Counted from the first letter of the stretch, positions 1 to 8,991 are shown. The stretch: DNA of 64,000 nt from Mycobacterium sp. 852014-52450_SCH5900713 (GCF_001667075.1 NZ_LZIL01000042.1:62001-126000), one strand, 5' to 3'. The notes: a model not told the origin generated them from the sequence alone. Made by a program: numbers and translations.

Positions 1-222
1 GATTGCCGATTCACCCACTGCGCCAGTCGGTTTCAGGACGTTCAGCAGCATCATCCAACCGGCGCCGATCGCCACCAACAAGATCGACAACACCAGCGCG
101 GCGGTCTGCTTGCGGTCGTCATGCTTCATCCGCACCGAGAACCGGGTGGTCGCCGCGCGCAGCCGTCGGTTGTAGAACAGGTGACCCGAATTCTGGTCGC
201 GGTTCGACAAACTCAGCGGCAT
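1..222 (-). CDS. eccB2: ESX-2 type VII secretion core protein EccB2, 5' end only
   Basis: First 74 codons of a gene that runs off the left edge. The product begins MPLSLSNRDQNSGHLFYNRR and has one hydrophobic segment at about residues 43-62, the expected layout of EccB: a short cytosolic N-terminus, one membrane helix and a large periplasmic domain (not in the window). EccB is a structural subunit of the type VII secretion membrane complex. The N-terminal wording matches what I remember of EccB2 (Rv3895c) rather than EccB1. The ATG lies 2 bases after the TGA of the upstream hydrolase gene, so the two are probably co-transcribed. Confidence 0.85.
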   Translation of the reverse strand, partial: MPLSLSNRDQNSGHLFYNRRLRAATTRFSVRMKHDDRKQTAALVLSILLVAIGAGWMMLLNVLKPTGAVGESAI

Positions 223-224
223 GC

Positions 225-1079
225 TCAATACCCCTTAGGTGATCGGCGCGGATCGGCCTGCTGAATCCGATCGGCCAAATTCGACGCGTCCGCGGCGACG
301 TGATAGCGGCCCATCGCGTAGTTAATGAACGCGCACGCCTGCGCCACCAGATTGTGGATGTCGCGTGACGTGCCCGGCTGGTGGTAGGCCGCGAAGGTGG
401 GCCCGATGAATTGCCAGGCGCCTTTGCTCGGGGTGCCGCGCGCCGCGTTGGAGTCCCAGTCGTTGACGGCGTTGGCGTTGTAGTTGGATTCGCGGCGTGC
501 CACCAGATCCATGCCGCGCTCCCAGCGGGCACGCGCGGCCGGGTCGTGAATGCCCTTGCTATCCAGGGCTTTGCGAATCGCCGCCAGGACCGCCGCCCGC
601 CCGCTGCCCTGGTCGCCTCGCATCGCCGCCCGCCTTTGCCGGTAGCGCAACCGCCTTATTCGATGCGCCAGGAGCCGTGCGCGCCGGCGCGAGTTCAGGA
701 TGTGCCGGTGCTGGGTGCGCAGCCTCGCCGCCATCCGGGCCATCGCCTCGCGACGCGCCATCGGGGTGTCGGCCGGCGTGGCGTCGGCCTTCGCGTCTTC
801 CAAGACCGCCCGGGTCGCCGTCCTTGCCTGCGTGTGGTCGTCCCGCGCGGTCGCGAGGATCTGTGCCAGCTCACGGTCGGTGTCCGCGGAGCGGCGGGCT
901 TCGTCCAGCGAGCGCCTCGAGCGTGTGGCCGCCGCGCTGGGCAGGCCAGCGGTTATGACCTCGGGATGTTCGGGGGTGCTGACGCTGGGGGCGGCGATGG
1001 TGTGGGCGTCGAACAGCGCATGCCCGCGAGACAATGCCGTCACCGCCTGCATCAGCGGATCAGTCAACGACTGCCCCAC
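225..1079 (-). CDS. Transglycosylase/lysozyme-like protein next to eccB2 (Rv3896c-like)
   Basis: About 284 aa. The N-terminal two thirds are charged, Ala/Arg-rich and probably helical; the last 100 residues form a soluble lytic transglycosylase/lysozyme-like domain with ARRESNYNANAVN (candidate catalytic Glu) and SKGAWQFIGPTF. No signal peptide is evident, so if exported it would go by the ESX route. The GTG at 1079 is chosen because AAGGGGAT precedes it; an ATG at 1139 is in frame but has no ribosome binding site. Length and position beside eccB2 match Rv3896c. Peptidoglycan cleavage to let the secretion machine through the wall is inference. Confidence 0.7.
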   Translation of the reverse strand: MGQSLTDPLMQAVTALSRGHALFDAHTIAAPSVSTPEHPEVITAGLPSAAATRSRRSLDEARRSADTDRELAQILATARDDHTQARTATRAVLEDAKADATPADTPMARREAMARMAARLRTQHRHILNSRRRARLLAHRIRRLRYRQRRAAMRGDQGSGRAAVLAAIRKALDSKGIHDPAARARWERGMDLVARRESNYNANAVNDWDSNAARGTPSKGAWQFIGPTFAAYHQPGTSRDIHNLVAQACAFINYAMGRYHVAADASNLADRIQQADPRRSPKGY

Positions 1080-1237
1080 CCTGATCCCCTTTTTCCCACA
1101 CCCTCTGGCCGCGAAAAATCCGTACTCAATAGCATGCACGAATAAGCAGATCCGCTGTCAATATCGAGTGACCCTACTGCCGTGCGTATGGCCGGACCAC
1201 TCACCTTGAGCTGGAGCGGGGATGGCTTGCGGTGCCC

Positions 1238-2179
1238 TTATTCCTTTGCCTCGTCCTCGGTCGGCATGATCACGATCCGTCGGTTCGGCCGGTTGGTCAC
1301 GACCGTGGGTTTGTCCTCGCCGGGTTTGGGCCCGGGCGGGCTCGGCGGCATCGTGAGGCGGCCCTTGACGGGCTGGCCGTTGGGGACGCCCGGCGCCGAG
1401 ATGCGCTTCTCCGGCGGCTTCTCTTTGCTGCCCTCACCGTGGGCGCCCATCGCGCCAGGCGGCATCATTCCCATACCGCCCATACCGGTCTGGCCCCCCA
1501 CGGTCGGCGCGCCGCTAACCGGCGGGGCCATGGCGGCCTTGGCCGCCCCGGCGGGAGTCGTCGGCGGGGACGATGTCGGCACGGGTGGCGGACCCAGCGA
1601 GCTGGCCGGGGTGGTGCCACCGCCGCCGCCGAGGCCCCCGCCGCCGCCGCCCAAGCCGCCGCCGGCTCCGGCTCCCGCGCCTGGGCCGACGCTGTCGACA
1701 AGATGAGCGTCGCTCGCGAGCCCGGCTCCGTGGGCACCTTGAACCGCGCTCATCAGCGGCTGGATGGCGCTCTGGCCGGCCTGCATCGCTTGCTGCGGTA
1801 GCTGCGTGAGCGGCTGCATGATGCCGCCGACCGCGCCGCCGAGCGCACCCGTGATGCTTTGCAGCATCTGCTGCATCATCTGCGGGGCTTGCTGACCGAT
1901 GTTCTGCATCTGCTGCTGTGATTCAGCTTCGTTCGCAGGGAATTTCGCCGCCGCGTCGGCGGCGTGGGCTCGGCGGTCCGCGTCCGCGGCCGCGGCGTCA
2001 GCTGCGTCTTTCGGCACCCCGGCGTTGCCGGCGGTTTCAACGATTCCCCGCCACCCGTCGGTCGGGCTGGTTCCACCGGATGACAGGGGAAACGGCATCG
2101 GCGTTGGCGCTTCAGGCATGCCGACTAACCCTCCCACTACGGCTGGAGCATTTTTGACGGTGCCATCGCCCCCGGTCAT
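1238..2179 (-). CDS. Pro/Gly-rich ESX-associated protein (fused Rv3898c-Rv3897c-like)
   Basis: About 313 aa. The N-terminal part resembles ESX-associated proteins: a disordered start, then an Ala-rich helix and a Gln/Met-rich amphipathic stretch (residues about 85-140, with repeated QQM/QML). A glycine-rich linker (GGGLGGGGGGLGGGGG) and a Pro-rich, charged C-terminus follow. There is no signal peptide or membrane helix. The ATG at 2179 has a strong GGAGG eight bases upstream. In M. tuberculosis, as I recall, this interval is two short genes (Rv3898c 110 aa, Rv3897c 210 aa) whose sum matches this single frame. Role unknown; probable ESX-2 substrate or chaperone. Confidence 0.6.
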   Translation of the reverse strand: MTGGDGTVKNAPAVVGGLVGMPEAPTPMPFPLSSGGTSPTDGWRGIVETAGNAGVPKDAADAAAADADRRAHAADAAAKFPANEAESQQQMQNIGQQAPQMMQQMLQSITGALGGAVGGIMQPLTQLPQQAMQAGQSAIQPLMSAVQGAHGAGLASDAHLVDSVGPGAGAGAGGGLGGGGGGLGGGGGTTPASSLGPPPVPTSSPPTTPAGAAKAAMAPPVSGAPTVGGQTGMGGMGMMPPGAMGAHGEGSKEKPPEKRISAPGVPNGQPVKGRLTMPPSPPGPKPGEDKPTVVTNRPNRRIVIMPTEDEAKE

Positions 2180-2305
2180 GCCTCTCACCTCCGCCCCGTT
2201 TAGAACCGCCTGGTGCCAACTGCCGCACCTGATTGGCTATCGCACCATTTTGGCACATTGCGCTCGGATCGGTATTCACGTCGCGCGCCGCATGCCCCTC
2301 ACGCC

Positions 2306-4468
2306 CTATGCGCCAGCCTGATGGCTGATTACCTCGAACCACGCCATGTGGTAATTCGCGAGGTATTCGTGCCCGTCGATCAGAGCCTCAATTGCCGCAA
2401 GCAGCATCCAATCCCCGACGGCGGCCGCGGCATAATCCGGGTACGCCGTAAGCACCGAATTCTGAATCTCGACCAAGCAGTTGCGCAGGAGTTCGGTTTC
2501 CTTTTCAAGTACGCCGGTCTTCCGTACGGCCGGCGCGGCAATAGCCTGCGCAATTCGCGGCAGGCCATCACGACGACGCACGGCTTCCACCAGGGCTGGT
2601 CCGAGTTCGTCTACCCGCGGGGCGGCTGATCGGGCCGGTCGATCACCGCTCAGCGTGGGAGCCTCCGGGTCCGATTCAGCCACGTAGGTGTTGTGCTCGT
2701 GAGCGGCGGCGACAACGACGGCCCCCAGCAAGTCCACCACGCTCGCATCGCGGCGACGCGCGGCCGGCTCGAGCAGGGTTACGTGGGCAGGCAGCCGGAC
2801 GTGCGGTGGGATCCACCCGCCGGCGAGGTCGGTGACCAACAGGCTGGTGGTGCCGTCGTCGCGCAGTCCGGCCGCCCACGAAAGTCGCGGCTCCTGGCGG
2901 GCCACCGCATCGACGATCCGCTGTAGTCGCTGCTGTTCGGCCGCTCTGCTGGATACCGCACCGGCGGTCGCGCCGGTTGCCGCCGACATTGCTGACGCGC
3001 CGACCATGCCCGACGAGTTCGCGCCCCCCTGTCCGGCGGCGGCTCCCGAAGCGGAGCGTTCCACCGGTGAAACCACCGGTCCGCCCGCGGACGGGGACGA
3101 GCCCGGCGACGGTGCGACCGGTGCGCCCGAGACGGGCCCGGTCGGGGCTGCAGGCATAGCCGGCGGCGCCGCGACTGTTGGACGCAGGTCGGAGCCATAG
3201 GCAGGCAGTGGTCCAGCCGGGACGCTGGGGCCGCCAGCTACCGGCGCTGCCGATCCCGACCAAGATCCGCCCGTCATTACTGGAGCTACCGGGGTGGCTC
3301 CCCCGGTGGTCGGCGGTGCGGGAGCGGCTGGCGGAGGCGCGTCGACAGGAGTGCCCGCCGGAATGAAAGCCCCGGCGCTGGGTGCGGTCGGGGCCACCGG
3401 CGGTGTCCCTGCCGGTGGCCCCGCCTGCGGGTTACCCGCTCCAGATTCCATCGCGTTGATTGCACCCGACGACAGCCCTTGAGCGCCGGCACCGGCCGGT
3501 TGCCCCGTCGCCATGCCGGAAGCGAACGATTGGGCCAAGTTTGGGGACCCGGCTTGACCGAGGCCGGCGGGTGAGGCCGGCACTGGGCTAGCGCCCACGC
3601 CGGGCATCCCGGGCGACACCGATCCCCCGCCGCCGGGCACGTGTAGACCAGGCGATGGCGTGACCGGAGGTCCGGCGGGCACGGATCCGTGGCTATCGAA
3701 TGCACCCGGACTAATTACCGGAGACGGCGATCCATTTCCAACCACGGCTTGGACACCGCCAGCGCCGCCACGTCCCCCAGGGTTGAACGCCCCTGGCGAT
3801 CCCGGTGCTTGACCCGCATTGCCAGACAGAGGGTTGCCATTACCGCCATGACCGCCTACACCGATTGCCGACGGATTTAAATCCTGTTCGCCGATCGGGG
3901 GAGGTCGTGAAACATTGTCGACATTAAAACCTTGATCACGCGCCCATGTTCTGGCGTCGGCACCAATACCTTCAGCATCGAGTATCTTCTGGGTTGCAGT
4001 CGTGAGCTTGTCGACTGCGTTCAGGCTCGCGTTCGCCGCATCCCCGTTGCACCGCAACTGAACGGCCTGCACCTCCGCTATTTGTTCTGGCAACGGCTTC
4101 TTCGAAGCGAGGATCTCATCGATCTCTTTGTTGCCTGCATTCGCTATGGTTGCCAATCGGCTTCGTAGATAGTCGATTGTATCGGCGGCTGAATTGAAGG
4201 CTCCCGCCTTGGCTTGGTACTTCTCGGCGAGATCCAGGTGAAACTTCTCGCCCTCCTGGTATCTAGATATGAGATCGTCCGCCGTACGGCCTCGATTATG
4301 TGCCGCTACCGTCATCCACTGACCGCGCAGGTTCTGCGAAAACAATTGCTGTTCCACGCATGCCTGGTTCCAATGCTGGACGGCGGCGCGCAGGGTTGTT
4401 GACGGCATCGGCCACCACGGTCCAATCAGCGCCGCGGTCCACTTTCCAGGCGGAAGGTCAACCCCCAC
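2306..4468 (-). CDS. EspK-like secretion-associated protein (fused Rv3900c-Rv3899c-like)
   Basis: 720 aa in three parts. Residues 1-185 are helical, start GVDLPPGKWTAALIGPW and contain coiled-coil-like stretches, resembling the N-terminus of EspK (Rv3879c). Residues 190-500 are a low-complexity Pro/Gly/Ala linker. Residues 515-720 are a folded C-terminal domain like Rv3899c, with many Trp/Leu residues. The GTG start lies inside the last codons of the upstream gene (11-nt overlap), implying translational coupling. In M. tuberculosis I recall this as two genes, Rv3900c (311 aa) and Rv3899c (410 aa), adding up to the same length. Likely role: an ESX-2 secretion partner. Confidence 0.6.
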   Translation of the reverse strand: MGVDLPPGKWTAALIGPWWPMPSTTLRAAVQHWNQACVEQQLFSQNLRGQWMTVAAHNRGRTADDLISRYQEGEKFHLDLAEKYQAKAGAFNSAADTIDYLRSRLATIANAGNKEIDEILASKKPLPEQIAEVQAVQLRCNGDAANASLNAVDKLTTATQKILDAEGIGADARTWARDQGFNVDNVSRPPPIGEQDLNPSAIGVGGHGGNGNPLSGNAGQAPGSPGAFNPGGRGGAGGVQAVVGNGSPSPVISPGAFDSHGSVPAGPPVTPSPGLHVPGGGGSVSPGMPGVGASPVPASPAGLGQAGSPNLAQSFASGMATGQPAGAGAQGLSSGAINAMESGAGNPQAGPPAGTPPVAPTAPSAGAFIPAGTPVDAPPPAAPAPPTTGGATPVAPVMTGGSWSGSAAPVAGGPSVPAGPLPAYGSDLRPTVAAPPAMPAAPTGPVSGAPVAPSPGSSPSAGGPVVSPVERSASGAAAGQGGANSSGMVGASAMSAATGATAGAVSSRAAEQQRLQRIVDAVARQEPRLSWAAGLRDDGTTSLLVTDLAGGWIPPHVRLPAHVTLLEPAARRRDASVVDLLGAVVVAAAHEHNTYVAESDPEAPTLSGDRPARSAAPRVDELGPALVEAVRRRDGLPRIAQAIAAPAVRKTGVLEKETELLRNCLVEIQNSVLTAYPDYAAAAVGDWMLLAAIEALIDGHEYLANYHMAWFEVISHQAGA

Positions 4469-5009
4469 TGCATACCTTTTTCATCGCGGCATCCTTTGCG
4501 ATGACGTTATCTAGGGCGGCCTGAAACTCGGCCTCCGGCGCAACCCCGTAGCTACTCTTTGCAGTCACGGTCAAGTAAGCAGCTTCCAGCGCGCGCGCGG
4601 CGTCGCGGTGGTTGGAGTCGAGAGCCGGATTGTTCGCTGCCATGTCGAGCATCAAGGCTCCATTGGTAGTGGCGATGCGAGCCAGCGCTTTGTCAGTGCC
4701 AGCGGTGTCGACCTGGACGGCTTTTGCTGCGAGTTGGTACATGTCACACAGTTGTTGTTGTGCCGCAATTACATCCGCAGGAGCGTGGGTCGGCGCAGTT
4801 GTCGCAACTGTTGCCGCACTCGGAACCGTCGACCGTGTGAGTGTCAAGATGAGAGCGGCGATGGCTACGGCGGCGGTGAAGGCTACGGCGATCATCAGCC
4901 ATGGACGCGAGCGGGGCGCTGGCGGTCCGAAATAGTTCGGTGACAGATTTCCAGCAGGCGGCTCGGCAGGCGGCCCCACGCCAGACCCCCAATGCTGGTT
5001 CCCGACCAT
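4458..5009 (-). CDS. Single-pass membrane protein, Rv3901c-like (paralogue A)
   Basis: 183 aa: a Pro/Gly-rich cytosolic N-terminus, one membrane helix at about residues 34-56, and an Ala-rich extracytoplasmic helical domain with two cysteines (QLCDMYQLAAKAVQVDT and a C-terminal MKKVC) that could form a disulfide. GGAGGGG precedes the ATG at 5009. It is a clear paralogue of the gene at 5381-5941 (shared CD-Y--AA-AVQ-DT and K(D/G)AAMKKVC-GG patterns). The stop overlaps the start of the EspK-like gene. No enzymatic motif; function unknown, probably linked to ESX-2. Confidence 0.6.
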   Translation of the reverse strand: MVGNQHWGSGVGPPAEPPAGNLSPNYFGPPAPRSRPWLMIAVAFTAAVAIAALILTLTRSTVPSAATVATTAPTHAPADVIAAQQQLCDMYQLAAKAVQVDTAGTDKALARIATTNGALMLDMAANNPALDSNHRDAARALEAAYLTVTAKSSYGVAPEAEFQAALDNVIAKDAAMKKVCSGG

Positions 5010-5380
5010 GCACCCCTCCTCGAAGCCGACCGGACGCGATTCCCCGATTATGCGTGCCCCTTCACTCCATAGTGGAACAGGCAAACGGGGGGGCGAGCAA
5101 TTCATCCAGTACGCCTGCCGTTGCGTGCGAAGAGCCGTGGCTCGGATAGCGGGTATGCGTTGTGATCGCCCGCTAGGGCGGTCGCCCCTTCAAAGCGCGC
5201 AGCCTTTACCCCGCGTCCCGTCCGATGAACGGGAGCCGCCAGGACGCTGCTCCTACCGGCGACCCCCCTGACATAGGGCTCTCGGACGGCTCTTGATCCA
5301 GCTACGATTCGACGCGAACATCGCGGTGGTCGTTCGTCCCATTTACTGCCGGTCTAGCTATCCGTGCGTCTGGGAGGTAG
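5010..5380. other. Non-coding interval between the two membrane-protein paralogues
   Basis: 371 bases with no convincing gene. A compact inverted repeat around 5164-5183 (GATCGCCCGCTAGGGCGGTC) could end transcription of the upstream paralogue or be a regulatory hairpin. The rest presumably carries the promoter for the gene starting at 5009; no clear -35/-10 pair was recognised. Confidence 0.35.
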
Positions 5381-5941
5381 TTATCCGCCGCCGCAAACCT
5401 TTTTCATCGCAGTGTCCTTGGCGTTCACATCGTCGACTACTGACTGCCACGCGGGGTCCGTGCGCTGCAGTTGGCTTCCCATGGCCGTGGCATTTGTGTA
5501 TGCACTAGCGAGTGTCAGAGCGGCTACACGGTCGCCAGAAGCTAACGCCGGAGCTGCGTTGACCGCCTGTTCGAGCATCAGTGCTGCATTAGCAGTGGCC
5601 ACTCCTGCCAAAGCCGGATTATCGCCATTGGTATCGATTTGGACGGCACGCGCGGCCACGTTGTAGATGTCGCATAGCTTCCGGTGCGCGGCAGCCGACT
5701 CCGCCGCTGTATACGTCGGTGCCGCAGACGTGGTCGGTGAGCCAGGGGCCGAGTCATTGGTAGACCGTGTAGCCGCCACAACTAGGGCAACAGCGCCCAG
5801 CAGAACGGCGATCGATGCCAGTGCAATCGCCGGCCATGTCCGTGGACGCTTCGAGGGCGCAGGTGGATAGGGCGGCTGCCACTGACTCGGCGGCGGGGCA
5901 TTTGGCGGTTCCCCACCAAAGTTTGGAGGCAGATCCCCCAT
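5381..5941 (-). CDS. Single-pass membrane protein (paralogue B)
   Basis: 186 aa with the same architecture as the gene at 4458-5009: Pro-rich N-terminus, one membrane helix at about residues 38-60, Ser/Thr-rich linker, then an Ala-rich extracytoplasmic domain with KLCDIYNVAARAVQIDT and a C-terminal MKKVCGGG. GAGGAGGG precedes the ATG at 5941. The pair arose by tandem duplication and has since diverged considerably. Function unknown; the context is the ESX-2 flank. Confidence 0.6.
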   Translation of the reverse strand: MGDLPPNFGGEPPNAPPPSQWQPPYPPAPSKRPRTWPAIALASIAVLLGAVALVVAATRSTNDSAPGSPTTSAAPTYTAAESAAAHRKLCDIYNVAARAVQIDTNGDNPALAGVATANAALMLEQAVNAAPALASGDRVAALTLASAYTNATAMGSQLQRTDPAWQSVVDDVNAKDTAMKKVCGGG

Positions 5942-6092
5942 GCAGCCCTCCTCAAAATCGCCTCAGCCCGTAGCACCATTCTGTTGAATCATCCACGGGC
6001 ATTGGTCGACACCACACCGGAAGGACCGCTTCAAAACGATCCCGGTGTTGGAACACTGCTCTTCCGCACCGGGAGCCGATCCAGTCTGGTGA

Positions 6093-6422
6093 TCAGACCC
6101 GCGACGATGAGCCGTTGGCCCCCGGCCGCAATGCCTGCATTTCGCTGGCGTTGTTCTCGTCCATGCTGGTGAACCCCTTGGCCGCGTGATGAGCCTTCGA
6201 ACCCACATCGGTCAGCGTCCGCTGGTGGCCCTGCAGGGTCTGCACGTGCTGCGTATGCGCGGCGGTGATCGCCGAATGGAACGAATCGGCCGCGGCGAAG
6301 TCGCCGAACATCCCCGACCCCAGCGGTCCCCGCGCGAGCTGATCCGCTCCCTCTTGCGCGTGCCCGCCCGCACGATGCGAATCGTTGCCTCCGGAGTGCA
6401 ATAGCGCTGGGTCGACGAACAT
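6093..6422 (-). CDS. DUF2563 family protein
   Basis: 109 aa, starting MFVDPALLHSGGNDSHRAGG, with SRGPL-like (ARGPLGSGMFGDFAAADSFH) and AHTQHVQTLQGHQ segments that I recognise as the mycobacterial DUF2563 family: small helical proteins resembling WXG100/ESX substrates in size. GAAAGGGG precedes the ATG at 6422; the frame stays open upstream but without a better start. In M. tuberculosis this slot beside Rv3906c holds cpnT-esxE-esxF, which are absent here. Function unknown; possible ESX-related partner. Confidence 0.65.
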   Translation of the reverse strand: MFVDPALLHSGGNDSHRAGGHAQEGADQLARGPLGSGMFGDFAAADSFHSAITAAHTQHVQTLQGHQRTLTDVGSKAHHAAKGFTSMDENNASEMQALRPGANGSSSRV

Positions 6423-6522
6423 TGCCACCCCTTTCAATCGATCGCCGCGGATACCCGCGCCGCTATTGACCAGGCTAAATAGCCCAGCGGCAGTGGTCAA
6501 TTCACCCTTGCCGCTGCCGCCC

Positions 6523-7032
6523 TCACAGCGTGCTAGCGCCGTCGGCGAGGCCGTCACCGTCCGAATCGCTCAGCCGCACATTCCACTTACCATCGCCATC
6601 GGTATCGACGTAGCCGGTGACACCGTCCGCATCGGCGCACAGCACCCGGTCGGCCAGTCCGTCGCCGTCGATATCGAAGAGCTGATCGTCGGCGCGGCCC
6701 TGGCCGTCGAAGTCCACTAGCGGTCCGCCGGTGTGCTCGACGCCGTCAAGCCCGAACCACCGAAGCTGGCGTCCGTGGTCCGTGGGTATCCCCCACGTCC
6801 CGGACCCGTCGTCGGTGAAGTACGCCTCGGGAGTGCCGTCGTTGTCGAGGTCGAGCGCCGCGTGATCGGCGATGCCATCGCCATCGAGGTCCGCGAGCGC
6901 GTCGTCGTGCAATCCATCGCCGTCGAAGTCCAGCCCGAAAGCGTCGAGCCGGCCGTCGCCGTCGAGGTCAAGGTCGAGGTCGCGGTGCCAGATATCCGCC
7001 GTGCCGTCGTCGCCACTTAAGCAGTAGTCCAC
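6523..7032 (-). CDS. DxDGDG calcium-binding-type repeat protein (Rv3906c-like)
   Basis: 169 aa built almost entirely of Asp/Gly repeats: about eight copies of DxDGDG-like motifs (DLDGDG, DFDGDG, DLDNDG, DFDGQG, DIDGDG, DTDGDG, DSDGDG), the kind that bind calcium in EF-hand-like or thrombospondin-type-3 folds. There is no signal peptide or membrane helix, odd for such repeats unless export is by a non-Sec route. Length and position next to pcnA match Rv3906c. GTG start at 7032. Calcium binding is inferred from the motif only. Confidence 0.7.
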   Translation of the reverse strand: MDYCLSGDDGTADIWHRDLDLDLDGDGRLDAFGLDFDGDGLHDDALADLDGDGIADHAALDLDNDGTPEAYFTDDGSGTWGIPTDHGRQLRWFGLDGVEHTGGPLVDFDGQGRADDQLFDIDGDGLADRVLCADADGVTGYVDTDGDGKWNVRLSDSDGDGLADGASTL

Positions 7033-7056
7033 GAAACATGGGACGCGAGATCACCG

Positions 7057-8493
7057 TTACGGGTTCCCGCGCGATTGCCACCAGCTCAGCAGTTCCGCGG
7101 TCGCCTCTTCGGTCGTCAACGGCCCGCGCTCCAGGCGCAGCTCTTTGAGGAAGCGCCATGCCTCGCCGACCTGCGGGCCGGCGGGAATGTCGAGCAGCTT
7201 CATGATCTGGTTGCCGTCCAGGTCCGGGCGGACGCGGGCCAGATCCTCTTGGGCGGCCAGCTCGGCGATCCGCGCCTCCAGCCGGTCATAGCTGGCCTGC
7301 AGCCGCGCGGCCCGGCGCTTGTTACGCGTCGTGCAGTCGGCGCGCACCAGCTTGTGCAGTCGCGGCAGCAGCGGCCCGGCATCGGTGACGTAGCGGCGCA
7401 CCGCGGAATCGGTCCACTTCCCCTCGCCGTAGCCGTGGAACCGCAGGTGCAGATACACCAGCTGGGAGACGTCGTCGACCATCTGTTTGGAATACTTCAA
7501 CGCCCGCAATCGCTTTCGGGCCATCTTGGCGCCGACGACCTCGTGGTGGTGGAAACTCACGCCGCCGTTGGCTTCGTGCCGCCTGGTGGCCGGCTTGCCG
7601 ATGTCGTGGAGCAGCGCGGCCCAGCGCAGCACCAGATCCGGCCCGTCATCCTCGAGGGCGATCGCCTGCCGCAGCACCGTCAGCGAATGCTGGTAGACGT
7701 CCTTGTGCTGATGGTGTTCGTCGATGGCCATCTGCATCCCGCCGACCTCGGGCAGCACCACCCCACCCATGCCGGACTGCACCAGCAGGTCGATGCCGGA
7801 GACGGGGTCGTCGCCGAGAAGCAACTTGTCCAGCTCGGCGGCCACCCGCTCGGCGCTGATCCGGGCCAGCTCAGGAGCCATCTCCTCGATCGCCTCGCGC
7901 ACCCGCGGGGCGACGGCGAAGCCGAGCTGCGAGACGAACCGCGCCGCGCGCAGCATCCGCAGCGGATCGTCGCCGAACGACACCGACGGAGCCGCCGGGG
8001 TGTCCAGCACCCGCTCGCGCAGCGCCGCCAAACCGCCGAGGGGATCGAGGAATTCACCCGGCCCGTCGGGCGTGATGCGCACGGCCATCGCGTTTGTCGT
8101 GAAATCGCGGCGCACCAAATCGTCTTCGAGGCGTTCGCCATACTGCACCGCAGGTTTCCGCGAGACCTGGTCGTAGGCGTCGGCGCGGAACGTGGTGATT
8201 TCCAAGCGATGCTCGCCCTTGCCCACACCCACGGTGCCGAAATCGATGCCGGTGTCCCACAAGTTATCGGCCCACCGCCGCAAGATCTCTTGGATCTGCT
8301 CCGGGCGGGCGTCGGTGGTGAAGTCCAAGTCGGGACTGAGCCTGCCCAGCACGGCATCTCGCACCGAGCCGCCGACGAGGTACAACTCGTGCCCCGCCGC
8401 GTCGAACGCCGAGCCCAGCTCGCGCAACATGGGCGCCTGTTGATTCAGGGCGACCGCGGCGGCGGCAAGCAGCTCGACATCGGCTTCGGACAC
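7057..8493 (-). CDS. pcnA: CCA-adding tRNA nucleotidyltransferase
   Basis: 478 aa. It adds or repairs the 3' CCA of tRNAs. The N-terminal polymerase-beta-like domain has LVGGSVRDAVLG and the metal-binding pair in DLDFTTD (residues about 38-60), then RRDFTTNAMA. The C-terminal half carries an HD phosphohydrolase signature (LLHDIGKPATRR, about residue 295), typical of the actinobacterial enzyme. Length matches Rv3907c (about 480 aa). GTG start at 8493. It is divergent from the small membrane-protein genes at 8646, sharing a 152-base intergenic region that must hold both promoters. Confidence 0.93.
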   Translation of the reverse strand: MSEADVELLAAAAVALNQQAPMLRELGSAFDAAGHELYLVGGSVRDAVLGRLSPDLDFTTDARPEQIQEILRRWADNLWDTGIDFGTVGVGKGEHRLEITTFRADAYDQVSRKPAVQYGERLEDDLVRRDFTTNAMAVRITPDGPGEFLDPLGGLAALRERVLDTPAAPSVSFGDDPLRMLRAARFVSQLGFAVAPRVREAIEEMAPELARISAERVAAELDKLLLGDDPVSGIDLLVQSGMGGVVLPEVGGMQMAIDEHHQHKDVYQHSLTVLRQAIALEDDGPDLVLRWAALLHDIGKPATRRHEANGGVSFHHHEVVGAKMARKRLRALKYSKQMVDDVSQLVYLHLRFHGYGEGKWTDSAVRRYVTDAGPLLPRLHKLVRADCTTRNKRRAARLQASYDRLEARIAELAAQEDLARVRPDLDGNQIMKLLDIPAGPQVGEAWRFLKELRLERGPLTTEEATAELLSWWQSRGNP

Positions 8494-8645
8494 GTTCGAT
8501 CAGCGTAGTCGGCCGGGGCCGAAAAGCCCGTGTGAGGAGGCTCGCACGGGCTCGCGCCATCACCGGCACGCGCCCAAGGTGAATTGACCGGCCGACGTGC
8601 GGTAGTAGCGTCACGCGCCACGGGAAGGATCCGAAAGCAGCAAAT

Positions 8646-8981
8646 ATGCCGAGTTCTGAGCCAATGAATTTCTTCGACGCCCGCGCTTGGCGCACGGCGA
8701 CATGGTCGGCACCCTTTGTCGTTCAACTGATACTGGCAATGTTGCTCGTCGCGATGTGGCTGCTGGGTAAGTGGCCGTTCGACACACGTGGTGCGTATGC
8801 CGGTGAGCGCGCATGGATGCTGACTTCCACCGTCCTGACGACGTTGGTGTCGCTACTTATCGGCGCCGCGTTCCTGAGGTCGACGTCACCACGTAATCGT
8901 GGTCTTGGCATCAGCATCTTGAGCTGTTCGGCCGTCGTGCTCGCGGGCGGAACGGCTTTCGCTTATCTTGTCCTGCGCTGA
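8646..8981 (+). CDS. Small three-helix membrane protein
   Basis: 111 aa with three predicted membrane helices (about residues 22-42, 58-78 and 88-110) and little else. ATG at 8646; an in-frame ATG seven codons later (MNFFDARAW) is an alternative. It sits between pcnA and mutT4, where M. tuberculosis has no gene as far as I recall. The next membrane-protein gene starts 10 bases after its stop, so the two form an operon. No family recognised. Confidence 0.55.
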   Translation: MPSSEPMNFFDARAWRTATWSAPFVVQLILAMLLVAMWLLGKWPFDTRGAYAGERAWMLTSTVLTTLVSLLIGAAFLRSTSPRNRGLGISILSCSAVVLAGGTAFAYLVLR

Positions 8982-8991
8982 AAGGCCACCG

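Noticed and set aside
7075..8508. 477-aa open frame on the plus strand
   Set aside because: Exact antisense of pcnA; high-GC third-position artefact with no ribosome binding site or motif.
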